Below are positions 35,923 through 47,652 of a DNA stretch of 64,000 nt, piece by piece. Numbering within the stretch: the stretch's first letter is position 1; each line of letters starts with the position of its first letter. The DNA lies in NCBI RefSeq assembly GCF_001418255.1, contig NZ_LIPV01000005.1, positions 124,001-188,000 on the forward strand, given 5' to 3'. Below the pieces are notes generated by a model. The model did no database searches, was not told the origin of the DNA, and saw nothing but the letters and a program-made list of their open reading frames with translations. A program made the translations under genes and the position numbers. The stretch is from Thiomonas bhubaneswarensis. Its GTDB lineage: Bacteria; Pseudomonadota; Gammaproteobacteria; Burkholderiales; Burkholderiaceae_C.

Positions 35923-37722
35923 ATGACCGCCTTTCTCATTGCCAATATCGCGCCCATCATGTTCGGGGCGCTGGTGCTGTTTCTGCTGGTGGGCTTTCCG
36001 GTCGCGTTCAGCCTGGCGGCCTGCGGCTTGCTGTTCGGCTTCATCGGCGTCGAACTGGGGCTGATGCCCCAGGCGCTGCTTGAGGCCATTCCGCTGCGCA
36101 TCATCGGCATCATGCAGAACGACACGCTGCTGGCCATTCCTTTCTTCACCTTCATGGGCCTGCTGCTGGAGCGCAGCGGCATGGCCGAAGACCTGCTGGA
36201 GACCATTGGCCAGTTGTTCGGCCCGATCCGCGGCGGGCTGGCCATCGCTGTGATTCTGGTGGGCGCCCTGCTCGCGGCCACGACCGGCGTGGTGGCCGCT
36301 TCGGTGATCTCGATGGGCTTGATCTCGCTGCCCATCATGCTGCGTTACGGCTACGACCGCCGCGTGGCCACGGGCGTGATCGCCGCCTCCGGCACGCTGG
36401 CGCAGATCATCCCGCCCTCGCTGGTGCTCATCGTCATGGCCGACCAGCTCGGTCGCAGCGTGGGCGATATGTACAAGGGCGCTTTCATTCCGGGCTTCGT
36501 GCTCACCGGGCTGTACCTCGCCTATGTGATCGGCGTGTCCTTGCTCAAGCCGCAATGGGCGCCGGCGCTGCCGCCCGAGGCCCGCACCATCCGCGAGCCC
36601 AATGGCGACAGCGGCCTGCGTTCGCTGGCCGTGCTGTTCGGCGTGGTGTTGATTTCCAGCATCGTGCTGGCCAAGAACTATGACGCGCTACTGAGTTGGC
36701 GTGCGGGCCACGAAGTCACCGCCGCCCTGGACGAGACCATCGTCGTGGCCATGACCTTCGGCGTGATTCTTTCGCTGGTGCTGTCGCTGCTCAACCGCGT
36801 CTTCCGACTCAACCTGTTGTCGCAGATGGCCGAGCGCGTGACCTTCGCGCTGGTGCCGCCGCTCACCCTGATTTTCCTGGTGCTGGGCACGATTTTTCTC
36901 GGTGTGGCCACGCCGACCGAAGGCGGGGCGATGGGCGCAGTGGGCGCACTGATCATGGCGTTCAGCCGCAAGCGGCTCAACATGACCCTGCTCAAGCAGG
37001 CGCTCAACACCACGACCAAGCTGTCCACCTTCGTGCTGTTCATTCTGATCGGCTCCACGGTGTTCAACCTGGTGTTCCAGGGTCTCGATGGCCGCGTCTG
37101 GGTGGAGCATCTGCTCACCAGCCTGCCGGGCGGGGTGCTGGGCTTCCTCATCGTGGTGAACATCCTGGTGTTCGTGCTGGCGTTCTTCCTCGATTTCTTC
37201 GAGCTGGCGTTCATCATCATTCCGCTGCTCGGCCCGGTCGCGGAGAAGCTGGGCATCGATCTGATCTGGTTCGGCGTGCTGCTGGCGGTGAACATGCAGA
37301 CCTCGTTCATGCACCCGCCTTTCGGCTTCGCGCTGTTCTACCTGCGCAGCGTGGCCGCCAAGGACGACTACACCGACAAGGAAACCGGCAAGCGCATCGC
37401 GCGCGTCACCACAGGGCAGATCTACTGGGGTGCGGTGCCCTTCGTGATCATCCAGATCATCATGGTCGGTTTGGTCATTGCCTTCCCGGGGCTGGTCACC
37501 AGTGGCCTGGGGCACCACAAAGAGGTCGATATCGACAAAGTGCAGATCACCGCCCCCATGGACGACAACAGCTATGAGTCGATTGTCCCGCCGAGCTTCG
37601 GCGGCTCGGAGGCTGCCCCGGCCGACGGCGCCAGTGCCCCTGCTGCGGCCGAGGAAGACCCGGCCGCCGCGGTGATGCGATCGTTGCAGGCGGAGCAACC
37701 GGCCAGCGCAGCGTCGAAGTAA
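35923..37722 (+). CDS. TRAP transporter large permease (DctM type)
   Basis: A 599-residue polytopic membrane protein of the DctM family, the ion-coupled transport channel. Typical segments include TLLAIPFFTFMGLLLERSGMAEDLL, GTLAQIIPPSLVLIVMAD and GVATPTEGGAMGAVGALI. It is longer than the usual 430-450 residues: extra helices lie mid-protein (about 225-285), and an Ala/Pro-rich soluble tail of about 70 residues (from about 530) ends it. The larger size fits the dicarboxylate/mannitol-type TRAP subgroup. A strong terminator follows. Confidence 0.92.
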   Translation: MTAFLIANIAPIMFGALVLFLLVGFPVAFSLAACGLLFGFIGVELGLMPQALLEAIPLRIIGIMQNDTLLAIPFFTFMGLLLERSGMAEDLLETIGQLFGPIRGGLAIAVILVGALLAATTGVVAASVISMGLISLPIMLRYGYDRRVATGVIAASGTLAQIIPPSLVLIVMADQLGRSVGDMYKGAFIPGFVLTGLYLAYVIGVSLLKPQWAPALPPEARTIREPNGDSGLRSLAVLFGVVLISSIVLAKNYDALLSWRAGHEVTAALDETIVVAMTFGVILSLVLSLLNRVFRLNLLSQMAERVTFALVPPLTLIFLVLGTIFLGVATPTEGGAMGAVGALIMAFSRKRLNMTLLKQALNTTTKLSTFVLFILIGSTVFNLVFQGLDGRVWVEHLLTSLPGGVLGFLIVVNILVFVLAFFLDFFELAFIIIPLLGPVAEKLGIDLIWFGVLLAVNMQTSFMHPPFGFALFYLRSVAAKDDYTDKETGKRIARVTTGQIYWGAVPFVIIQIIMVGLVIAFPGLVTSGLGHHKEVDIDKVQITAPMDDNSYESIVPPSFGGSEAAPADGASAPAAAEEDPAAAVMRSLQAEQPASAASK

Positions 37723-37738
37723 ACCGACGACACCCATG

Positions 37739-37767
37739 AAAAAAGCCCGGGCAATCCGGGCTTTTTC
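37739..37767. terminator. Bidirectional terminator after TRAP permease
   Basis: AAAAAGCCCGG (37740-37750) pairs with CCGGGCTTTTT (37756-37766) around a short GCAAT loop. The A and T runs on both flanks suit termination of both the TRAP genes and the leftward Sco gene. Confidence 0.9.
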
Positions 37768-37790
37768 CATCTTCTGCCGCGCGATGGCCG

Positions 37791-38405
37791 TCAGGCTTCG
37801 TCGGCGATCAGTTGCTTGAGATCATGCACCCAGGCGGTGGGCGGATTGGTGTCGGAGGCCAGCAGGCGGATGCGTCCGTTGGGGCCGAAGATGTACACGC
37901 CGGCGCTGTGATCGACCACATAGTTGCCCTGCGCATCGGGCTTGCCGTAGCTGAAGGCCACGCGGTAGCGTCGGGTGATGGCGTCGATCTCCTTCATCGT
38001 GCCGGTCAGACCGATCGCATTCGGACTGAAGGCTTGGGTGTAGGCCTTGAGAATCGTGTTGCTGTCTCGCTTGGGGTCGACGCTGACAAACAGAATGCGC
38101 ACGTCCTTCGCCTCGGGCCCGAGTTGCTGCACCACGTTGGCCATGAGCTGCATGGTGGTCGGGCACACGTCCGGGCAGTGGGTGTAGCCGAAATACAGCA
38201 GCACGATCTTGCCCTTGTAGTTCTCCGCCGTGACCTTCTGCCCGAGGTCGTTGGTGAGGTTGAACTGCAGATCGGGCATCACGCCGGTGATGTTGTTGAG
38301 TTGCCAGGTCTGGTCGGACTTGTGGCCGCAGCCCGCCAGGGGCAGGGCCAGCGCGGCCAGCAGCAACAGGCGGCGCGCGCGGGATGGAACTTGGGTTGAC
38401 GACAT
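37791..38405 (-). CDS. SCO1/SenC-family lipoprotein (copy 1)
   Basis: A 204-residue thioredoxin-fold protein that delivers copper to, or reduces, the cytochrome oxidase CuA site. The lipobox LAGC places the lipidated Cys26 after a basic signal peptide. The copper ligands are Cys77 and Cys81 (CPDVC) and His166 (VVDHSAGVY). ATG 38405 is chosen; the frame is open 28 codons further but without a signal sequence. Another Sco gene lies about 400 bp away, on the same strand, and the two are similar along their whole length. Confidence 0.93.
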   Translation of the reverse strand: MSSTQVPSRARRLLLLAALALPLAGCGHKSDQTWQLNNITGVMPDLQFNLTNDLGQKVTAENYKGKIVLLYFGYTHCPDVCPTTMQLMANVVQQLGPEAKDVRILFVSVDPKRDSNTILKAYTQAFSPNAIGLTGTMKEIDAITRRYRVAFSYGKPDAQGNYVVDHSAGVYIFGPNGRIRLLASDTNPPTAWVHDLKQLIADEA

Positions 38406-38565
38406 CACGATTTCGCTGACTTCCAATGTTTCTGAGACACGCCGTATTGTGCCGCTGGCCTGAACCCCGCTACGGTTCGCACCTGTCACAACTGTTTACC
38501 ACCTGCGCTGCAACCCACGGTCGCCAGAGCACTCCAAAGCACTCGATGCCACTGCGGAGTGCCCC

Positions 38566-38820
38566 ATGTCCAAAGCCCCCCTGATCAAAGCCCTGTTGGC
38601 CGCAGGGCTCACCACCTTGGCCACCGCGGCGCTGACGGTTCATGCCGCCAATGCGCCACACGCACCGCGAAACGCCATCGACGTGCTGCACCTGACCCCC
38701 TCCCCAGGCGGCGCGCTGTCGCTCACCGCCCTGCCGCCGGGCGAGGGCGTCGTGGTCATCAACGAGATGCACCGCGCGCTGCAGATCCAGGGCGTTGCCC
38801 GCGGCGGCTACTCAGACTAG
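38566..38820 (+). CDS. Small exported protein of unknown function
   Basis: An 84-residue open frame with a convincing Sec signal peptide (LIKALLAAGLTTLATAALTVHA, cleavage near residue 28). The short, Pro/Leu-rich mature part (HAPRNAIDVLHLTPSPGG) has no motif I recognise. It runs opposite to the two flanking Sco genes and overlaps the end of the second by 9 bp. There is no strong ribosome site. It could be a real secreted partner of the Sco proteins or a chance frame. Confidence 0.45.
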   Translation: MSKAPLIKALLAAGLTTLATAALTVHAANAPHAPRNAIDVLHLTPSPGGALSLTALPPGEGVVVINEMHRALQIQGVARGGYSD

Positions 38821-39435
38821 CTTCTGCCACCAGCTCTTGTTCGCATCGGCCAGGAGCTGACGCACATCGTGCGCAATGCCCTCGGGCGGCGTGAGTTCGG
38901 TGCCGATGAGTCGGCCCGTGCCGTGCGGCCCGAACACATAGATCGCCGCGCTGTGGTTGACCACGTAGTTGCCATGCGCGTCGGGTTTGCCGTAGGAGTA
39001 ATTGACGTGATAGCGCTCGGCCAGGGTCTTGGTCTGGGCCACCGTGCCGCTGAGCCCGATGGCGCTGGACATGAAGGCATGCACATAGGCGTCGAGCACC
39101 TTGGGCGTGTCGCGCTTGGGATCGACGGTCACGAAGATGACCTGCACATCCTTGGCCTGCGGCCCCAGCAACTGCTCGGCCCGGGCCAGATGCGCCATGG
39201 TGGTCGGGCACACGTCCGGGCAGTGGGTGTAGCCGAAATACAGCACCACCACCTTGCCGAGGAAGTCCTTTGAAGACTCGGGCTGGCCGCTGCTCGACGC
39301 GATGTCGGTGAACTCCAGGGGCTGCATGATCTTCGGGCCGATGTAGTCCATCGCCCATTTCTGCTGATGCTCTTGCTGCGCGCAGCCCCCCAGGAGCAGC
39401 GTCAACGCCAGGGTCGCAAATGACAAACGAAACAA
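38812..39435 (-). CDS. SCO1/SenC-family lipoprotein (copy 2)
   Basis: A 207-residue thioredoxin-fold lipoprotein. The lipobox LLGGC puts lipidated Cys18 after a short signal peptide. The copper or redox residues are Cys72 and Cys76 (CPDVC) and His161 (VVNHSAAIY). The start seems to be TTG 39435, because GGGAGG lies 5-6 bases upstream and the signal peptide begins there. It shares YFGYTHCPDVCPTTM and SYGKPDA with copy 1. No aa3-type oxidase genes are in the window, so its client is unknown. Confidence 0.92.
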   Translation of the reverse strand: MFRLSFATLALTLLLGGCAQQEHQQKWAMDYIGPKIMQPLEFTDIASSSGQPESSKDFLGKVVVLYFGYTHCPDVCPTTMAHLARAEQLLGPQAKDVQVIFVTVDPKRDTPKVLDAYVHAFMSSAIGLSGTVAQTKTLAERYHVNYSYGKPDAHGNYVVNHSAAIYVFGPHGTGRLIGTELTPPEGIAHDVRQLLADANKSWWQKLV

Positions 39436-39634
39436 ACCGTCCTCCCGAGCATTTGAGGGTGATGAGAACGAGAGCCAACGAAAACAGATTGGTTCTTGCG
39501 CCTAGCCTGGTGACACAACTCTCACACTTTGTCTTGCCTGAGGAAAACCCGCTCCGCCGATAGCGGCATCAAATGTAAATTGACCAGCGGAGCAACAGAC
39601 TCCGCCTGCTTACAACCTTTTCGGAGACGCATTC

Positions 39635-40594
39635 ATGCTGGACTTCATTGGCCGACGCGCCAAGCGGCCTTGGCACCCCAGCGGCATGGTCGCGGGTCTG
39701 TGCGTATGGGTTCTGGTCAGCTCTATGCTGTCTGTCACGGCCCACGCCGCAGCCGCCAAGAGCGCAACCGCGACTGCACAGCCCAAGGCGCTGTTGGGGC
39801 TGAATTTCGGTCTGGCCGTCGCCAACCAGCAGGAGCAGTACGTTGCGGCCCAGGCGCTTTCGACCCTGCTTGGCGATGCCGTCCATCGCAACACCATCTG
39901 GGAAACCGGCTTCAACCTCGGCAAATCCCACGCCGTCAACGGGACCGGCACGCCGCCTTACCGGTACGCCTTCATCAAACCGCCCAATCTCACCGCAGCC
40001 TTGCTCGCGGCTGGTTGGCATCTGGTCGCCGTCGCCAGGGACACCATTGACTTCGGCACCGACCTGATCGCCGCCTCGTGCCCCGGCCAGCCGGGCAAGG
40101 TGCTGCTCGGTGGCGACTCGCTGAGCATCCTCGACATGGGTACGCGGCCCGCGCAAACCTGCGTCACGCCGGATCAGGTCTGGCAATCCTCGTCTGCGGT
40201 CATGCTCGCGCCGAAGGCAGGCAGTCTCGTCGATCTCGTGGCGCAGAAGATCTGGCGCGAGCACGGCGCGCCGCCCCGGTACATCGCGCGGGTGCAGACG
40301 CAGAATGCCGTGCTCGGGCTGATGCGCGATATGCATGTGGCCGCTGTCGGGGTCGTCACGCCGGTCGTCGCCAAGGCCTGGGCAAAACAAGGCGGCATCG
40401 TGCTGGCGCATCGCCCCATGCCCTTCTGGGCCTTGGTGGCCGCCCCGGACGTGCCGACGCAGGAGATTGCCGATGCCCGCCGCGCGTTGATGAGTCCGCC
40501 TGCGGCCTCGGTGAATCAAGCGCTTCACATTCCCGGCTGGATCGACGGCGACCCCAAGCAGTACGCCGACTTCCTCAAGTGGCTGAAAGGCTGA
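39635..40594 (+). CDS. PhnD-like periplasmic substrate-binding protein
   Basis: A 319-residue exported protein. A basic N terminus and hydrophobic core (about 17-37) make a signal peptide ending near AHA-AAAK. The mature part looks like the PhnD/SsuA/transferrin type 2 periplasmic-binding fold (LLGLNFGLAVANQQEQYVAAQAL at the front, KVLLGGDSLS, later VAAVGVVTP and an ISP-like PGWIDGDPKQYADFLKWL tail). No ABC transporter genes adjoin it, so it is an orphan binding protein. Its position next to the Sco genes suggests a metal or redox role, but that is inference. The family call itself is moderate. Confidence 0.65.
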   Translation: MLDFIGRRAKRPWHPSGMVAGLCVWVLVSSMLSVTAHAAAAKSATATAQPKALLGLNFGLAVANQQEQYVAAQALSTLLGDAVHRNTIWETGFNLGKSHAVNGTGTPPYRYAFIKPPNLTAALLAAGWHLVAVARDTIDFGTDLIAASCPGQPGKVLLGGDSLSILDMGTRPAQTCVTPDQVWQSSSAVMLAPKAGSLVDLVAQKIWREHGAPPRYIARVQTQNAVLGLMRDMHVAAVGVVTPVVAKAWAKQGGIVLAHRPMPFWALVAAPDVPTQEIADARRALMSPPAASVNQALHIPGWIDGDPKQYADFLKWLKG

Positions 40595-40636
40595 AGAGAT
40601 GAGGGGCTGAAGACATCAGCCCCTCAGCCCCGTGCG

Positions 40637-43222
<2,586 letters not shown>

Positions 43223-43249
43223 GGAATCCTCCGTCCTGAACTGCCGCAT

Positions 43250-43278
43250 AGATACGGCGTCTGCAAAAGATTTTCAAG
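43250..43278 (-). promoter_or_regulatory. Sigma-32 heat-shock promoter of clpB
   Basis: On the minus strand CTTGAAA (43272-43278) is followed after 14 bp by CCGTATCT (43250-43257). This matches the sigma-32 pattern CTTGAAA-N(11-16)-CCCCATNT well. It ends 27 bp upstream of the clpB start codon. Confidence 0.85.
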
Positions 43279-43316
43279 CTTGCGCATGTCAATCCGGTTG
43301 ATCTGCCACGGTGTTC

Positions 43317-45719
43317 TCAGCGCTTGAGTCTGGCGAAGGCGTCGGCCATGGCCGTGTTCTGCGGCGCTGCGGCATTCGTACGGGCGCTTCCGCCCCGGCC
43401 ACCGCCGTCGTGACGCTGCGTGCGCACGGGCATGCCCTGCCCCGACCGTGGGCGCGCGCCGTCGCGCTCGGGGTCTGCCGGACGCATCGACAGCGCAATG
43501 CGCTTGCGCGCCACGTCCACCTCGACCACCCGCACCTTGACGATGTCGCCGGTCTTGACCACTTCGCGGGCGTCGTTCACGAAGCGCTGCGCCATCTGCG
43601 AGACATGCACCAGCCCGTCCTGATGCACCCCCAGATCGACGAAGGCGCCGAAAGCGGTGACATTGGTGACCGTGCCTTCGAGCTGCATGCCGGGTTCGAG
43701 CTGGGTGATGTCGTGCACGCCGTCGAGCAGCCTGGCGGTGCGGAATTCAGGGCGGGGATCGCGGCCCGGCTTTTCAAGCTCGGCGAGCACGTCGCGCACG
43801 GTGAAGGCGCCGAAGCGATCATCGACGAACTGCTCCGGGCGCAGCCGCTGCAGGGCGTCGCGGTTGCCCATCAGCGCATCGATGGGGCGACCGGCCGCCT
43901 CCAGCAGCTTTTGCACCAGCGGATAACTCTCGGGATGCACGCCGGTGCGGTCGAGCGGGTTGTCGCCGCCGTTGATGCGCAGAAAGCCCGCGGCCTGCTC
44001 GAAGGTCTTGTCGCCCAGGCCGCGCACCGCCTTGAGCGCCTCGCGGTTGGCGAAGGCGCCGGACTGGTCGCGGTGCAGCACGATCTGCTCGGCGATGCGC
44101 CCACTCAGCCCCGCCACGCGCGCCAGCAGCGGCGCCGAGGCGGTGTTCAGATCCACGCCAACCGCGTTCACGCAGTCTTCGACGATGGCATCGAGCTTGC
44201 GCGACAGCGCGGTCTGATTGACGTCGTGCTGGTACTGGCCCACGCCGATGCTCTTGGGGTCGATCTTCACCAGCTCGGCCAGCGGATCCTGAACCCGACG
44301 GGCGATGGACACCGCGCCGCGCAGGCTGACATCCAGGTCAGGGAATTCGCGGCTGGCCAGTTCGCTGGCCGAATACACCGAGGCGCCGGCTTCGCTGACG
44401 GTGAGCTTGGCCAGCCCGGGTTGCTGCACCAGCCGCAGCAGTTCGGCGGCGAGTTGATCGGTCTCGCGGCTGGCGGTGCCGTTGCCGATGGTGATGAGCT
44501 GAACGCCGTGGCGCTTGACCAGTGCGGCGAGAATCGCAAGCGAGCCCTGCACGTCGCGGCGCGGCTCGAAGGGGTAGAGGGTCGCGGTGTCAAGCAACTT
44601 GCCGGTGGCATCGACCACGGCCACTTTCACCCCGGTACGAATGCCCGGGTCCAGCCCCATCACCACCTTCGGTCCGGCCGGAGCGGCCAGCAGCAGGTCG
44701 CGCAGGTTCGCGCCGAACACGTCGATGGCCACAGCCTCGGCCTGCTCACGCAGACGCGCCAGAAGCTCCCGCTCCAGCGTCAGCGAGAGCTTGACCTTCC
44801 AGGTCCATTGCAGCACGCGGCGCAACCAGTCATCGGCGGCACGACCCTGATGGCTCCAGCCCAGTAGCACGGCCAGCCGCCCCTCGGCCAACGCGGCGAG
44901 GGGTGTGGCCTTGCCGCCATCGGCGGGCGCGGGCAGGTCGATGCGCACGTCGAGCACCTCCTGCGCCCGGCCGCGCAGGACCGCCAACGCCCGGTGCGAT
45001 GGCACCCGGGCCAAGGGTTCGGCATAGTCGAAATAGTCGCGGAACTTGGCACCCTCCTGCTCTTTGCCTGCGCGCAACTGGCTGACGAGATGGCCGGTCT
45101 GCCACAGCCAGTCGCGCATGGGCGCAACCACCGCCGGGTCTTCCGACCAGCGCTCGCTGAGGATGTCGCGTGCGCCGTCGAGACAGGCCTGGGGGGTCGA
45201 GGTGTCAGCGGCGTCGGCACTGGCCTGCGCGCGAACAAATTCGGCCGCGGCCAGCAGCGGGTCGGTCTGCGGCTGCTGCCACAGCAGGTCGGCAAGGGGT
45301 TCCAGCCCGGCTTCCCGGGCCTTCTGCGCCCGCGTGACTCGGCGCGGCTTGTAGGGCAGGTAGAGGTCTTCGAGTTCCTGTTTCTGCATCACCGCGGTAA
45401 TCGCGGTCTGCAGCTCGGGGGTGAGCTTGCCCTGCTCGGCGATGGACTGCAGCACCACGGCGCGGCGATCTTCGAGTTCGCGCAGATAGAGCAGGCGTTC
45501 TTCCAGGGTGCGCAGGTGATCGTCGCTCATGCCTCCCGTCACTTCCTTGCGATAACGGGCGATGAAGGGGACGGTGGCGCCACCGTCCATCAACTCGATC
45601 GCCGCCTGAATCTGCGAGGCCGGGAGCTGCAGCTCGGCGCTCAGCGCCTGCAGCACCCGCCGTGCGGCGACCTGCGGTTGGGCAAATGCGTTCGGTGAAG
45701 CGAAGTCAGCAACGGTCAT
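43317..45719 (-). CDS. tex: Transcription accessory protein Tex (S1 RNA-binding)
   Basis: An 800-residue nucleic-acid-binding protein of the Tex/Spt6 family. An N-terminal helical part (LQLPASQIQAAIELMDGGATVPFIARYRKEVTG region) is followed by a YqgF/RuvC-like domain (VVMGLDPGIRTGVKVAVVD, about 338-356) and helix-hairpin-helix motifs near 500-560. The S1 domain spans about 650-720 (GMQLEGTVTNVTAFGAFVDLG), and a basic, Gly/Arg-rich tail ends it. ATG 45719 is preferred to a TTG three codons upstream. It follows clpB by about 95 bp on the opposite side of the heat-shock promoter. Confidence 0.95.
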   Translation of the reverse strand: MTVADFASPNAFAQPQVAARRVLQALSAELQLPASQIQAAIELMDGGATVPFIARYRKEVTGGMSDDHLRTLEERLLYLRELEDRRAVVLQSIAEQGKLTPELQTAITAVMQKQELEDLYLPYKPRRVTRAQKAREAGLEPLADLLWQQPQTDPLLAAAEFVRAQASADAADTSTPQACLDGARDILSERWSEDPAVVAPMRDWLWQTGHLVSQLRAGKEQEGAKFRDYFDYAEPLARVPSHRALAVLRGRAQEVLDVRIDLPAPADGGKATPLAALAEGRLAVLLGWSHQGRAADDWLRRVLQWTWKVKLSLTLERELLARLREQAEAVAIDVFGANLRDLLLAAPAGPKVVMGLDPGIRTGVKVAVVDATGKLLDTATLYPFEPRRDVQGSLAILAALVKRHGVQLITIGNGTASRETDQLAAELLRLVQQPGLAKLTVSEAGASVYSASELASREFPDLDVSLRGAVSIARRVQDPLAELVKIDPKSIGVGQYQHDVNQTALSRKLDAIVEDCVNAVGVDLNTASAPLLARVAGLSGRIAEQIVLHRDQSGAFANREALKAVRGLGDKTFEQAAGFLRINGGDNPLDRTGVHPESYPLVQKLLEAAGRPIDALMGNRDALQRLRPEQFVDDRFGAFTVRDVLAELEKPGRDPRPEFRTARLLDGVHDITQLEPGMQLEGTVTNVTAFGAFVDLGVHQDGLVHVSQMAQRFVNDAREVVKTGDIVKVRVVEVDVARKRIALSMRPADPERDGARPRSGQGMPVRTQRHDGGGRGGSARTNAAAPQNTAMADAFARLKR

Positions 45720-45783
45720 GGCAGGCAAAAAACCTGCAGTCTAACCAGCCCGCGAACCAGCCTGAGGCCGGATCGACGACCGC

Positions 45784-46650
45784 TTACAGCACGTTCACGG
45801 GCACCTTGAGGTAGCTCACGCCGTTGGCCTCGGCCTTGGGCATTTCGCCGGCCCGCACATTCACCTGCACCGAGGGCAGGATGAGCGCGGGCATGCTCAA
45901 CGTGGCATCGCGCTTTTTGCGAAAGGCGACGAACTCTTCCTCGGTGGTGCGGGCATTGAGCTGGATATTCCCTTCGCGCTCGGCCTGCACCGTGGTCTGC
46001 CAGATGGGCTCGCGTCCACCGGGCATGTAGTCGTGGCAGAGATAGAGCTTGGTTTCGGGGGGCAGGCTGTAGAGCTTGTGCACCGACTGATACAGCACAT
46101 GGGCGTCGCCGCCAGGAAAGTCGCAGCGGGCGGTGCCGTAGTCGGGCATGAACAGGGTGTCGCCGACGAAAGCGCTGTCGCCCACAAGGTAGGTCACGCA
46201 GGCCGGGGTGTGGCCCGGGGTGTGCATGACGCGGGCCTGCAGCTTGCCGATGGCGAAGGTCTCGCCGTCCTTGAACAAATGGTCGAAGGGCGAGCCATCG
46301 GTGGGCATGGTGCTGTCGTTGAACACCTTGCTGAATACTTTCTGTACGTCTTGAATGTGCTCGCCGATGGCGATCTTGCCGCCAAACAGCGATTTGAGAT
46401 AGGGCGCGGCCGACAGATGGTCGGCATGGGCGTGGCTTTCGAGCAGCCAGTCCACCGTGAGACCCTGCTCGCGCACGAAAGCGGCGATCTTGTCGGCGAA
46501 ATCGGTCTTGGTGCGACCCGAGGCGTAGTCGAAGTCGAGCACGCTGTCGAGAATGGCGCAATGCCGGGTATCGGGATCGATGATGCAGTGCGTCGCCGTG
46601 AAGGTCGGGGCGTGGAACCAGCTCTGAACGATGGGGGACTGCGTACTCAT
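45784..46650 (-). CDS. blh: Persulfide dioxygenase-like MBL-fold hydrolase (Blh type)
   Basis: A 288-residue metallo-beta-lactamase-fold protein. The metal motif is HAHADH (His73, His75, Asp77, His78), with His147 (TPGHTPAC), the GDTLFMPDYGTARCDFPGG segment near 163-181, and His206. This arrangement fits ETHE1/Blh-type persulfide dioxygenases, which oxidise glutathione persulfide to sulfite with a single iron. ATG 46650 has TAGGAGAT at proper spacing. It is divergent from the BigR-type repressor gene, with a shared AT-rich operator candidate between them. Confidence 0.88.
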   Translation of the reverse strand: MSTQSPIVQSWFHAPTFTATHCIIDPDTRHCAILDSVLDFDYASGRTKTDFADKIAAFVREQGLTVDWLLESHAHADHLSAAPYLKSLFGGKIAIGEHIQDVQKVFSKVFNDSTMPTDGSPFDHLFKDGETFAIGKLQARVMHTPGHTPACVTYLVGDSAFVGDTLFMPDYGTARCDFPGGDAHVLYQSVHKLYSLPPETKLYLCHDYMPGGREPIWQTTVQAEREGNIQLNARTTEEEFVAFRKKRDATLSMPALILPSVQVNVRAGEMPKAEANGVSYLKVPVNVL

Positions 46651-46691
46651 GCGGGTATCTCCTAAGTGGAATATCTTGCAGTAACACTTTA

Positions 46692-46712
46692 GAAAAGCAT
46701 ATATTGTTTTTC
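46692..46712. promoter_or_regulatory. Candidate BigR-type operator
   Basis: In the 92-bp gap between the divergent hydrolase and repressor genes, GAAAAGCA (46692-46699) and TGTTTTTC (46705-46712) form an inverted repeat (7 of 8 matches) around TATAT. BigR/ArsR-type persulfide sensors bind AT-rich palindromes in exactly such positions. The surrounding AT-rich stretch probably also holds both promoters. Confidence 0.5.
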
Positions 46713-46742
46713 CATTAGGAGTTACCTGATTGAGCCAAGTCA

Positions 46743-47087
46743 ATGTCAAGCGCGCAAGATTTTGAAATCCCCAGCGTCGACGCCATGCGTCGCAACTCGG
46801 AACAGGCTGGCGCCTTGCTCAAAACGCTGGGCAACCCGGACCGACTGCTCATTTTGTGTCAGATCAACCGCGGAGAAATCTGCGTGAGCGATCTCGAAGC
46901 TGCCTGCGATGTGAGCCAGCCCACGCTGTCGCAGCAGCTCACCGTGTTGCGCGCCCAGGGCCTGGTCAAGACCCGGCGCGAGGGCAAAAGGGTTTATTAC
47001 AGCCTGGCCAGCCCGGCGGCGAGCGCCGTGCTGATGACCCTCTACCAGATTTACTGCCACGGCGGCAGCGATCCGCCGGGCAAATGA
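46743..47087 (+). CDS. bigR: ArsR-family persulfide-sensing repressor (BigR/SqrR type)
   Basis: A 114-residue winged-helix repressor of the ArsR family (HTH about 48-72: SDLEAACDVSQPTLSQQLTVLRAQGLV). Cys39 and Cys105 are 66 residues apart, exactly as Cys42/Cys108 in BigR and Cys41/Cys107 in SqrR. In those proteins this pair forms a tetrasulfide bridge on reaction with persulfide and releases DNA. Two further cysteines, Cys47 and Cys55, are present. It is divergent from the persulfide dioxygenase-like gene and precedes two YeeE/YedE genes. Confidence 0.9.
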   Translation: MSSAQDFEIPSVDAMRRNSEQAGALLKTLGNPDRLLILCQINRGEICVSDLEAACDVSQPTLSQQLTVLRAQGLVKTRREGKRVYYSLASPAASAVLMTLYQIYCHGGSDPPGK

Positions 47088-47199
47088 GTTCGTGCCGCGG
47101 CGCTCGCATGTCGTCGCGGAGCGGCAAACGGCCTGACCAGATCACTGGCTGGCGTCAACAAAACCAGAGACAACATGCGATGTCACGAAGGAGAGACAG

Positions 47200-47649
47200 A
47201 TGTTCAACATCGATTGGGCGCATTTCACGCCCGGAACCGCCATCCTCGGCGGCGCGCTGATCGGCGCGGCGGCGGGGGCCATGGCTCTGGGCGGCGGCAA
47301 GATCGCCGGCATCAGCGGCATTTTCGGCGGAGCCATCAGCGAGGCCATGCAGGGCAAATCGCCCACGGCCTGGCGGCTGTGGTTTCTGGGCGGCCTGATC
47401 GCGGCCTCCTTCATCTGGGTGATGTTTCGCCCCGTTCCGGGCGCTCACTACGGCGACTCGTGGCCCCTGATCGCGGTCGGTGGGCTGATCGTCGGCTTCG
47501 GCACGCGCCTGGGATCGGGCTGTGCCAGCGGCCACGGAGTTTGCGGACTTTCGCGTTTCTCTCCGCGCTCGATGGCCGCCGTGGGTACCTTCATCGGCAT
47601 GGGCATGGTCACCACCTTCGTCATGCGTCACCTTCTGGGAGGGGCCTGA
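47200..47649 (+). CDS. YeeE/YedE-family membrane protein, first half (PmpA-like)
   Basis: A 149-residue membrane protein with about four helices. The hallmark [20 protein letters not shown] carries Cys108 and Cys115, which in YeeE (TsuA) line a thiosulfate-conducting path. The gene has a good ribosome site (GAAGGAGAG). It pairs with the next gene as a split version of the longer single-chain YeeE proteins. Such pairs often belong to BigR operons and may move thiosulfate or another sulfane-sulfur species. Confidence 0.9.
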   Translation: MFNIDWAHFTPGTAILGGALIGAAAGAMALGGGKIAGISGIFGGAISEAMQGKSPTAWRLWFLGGLIAASFIWVMFRPVPGAHYGDSWPLIAVGGLIVGFGTRLGSGCASGHGVCGLSRFSPRSMAAVGTFIGMGMVTTFVMRHLLGGA

Positions 47650-47652
47650 ACC

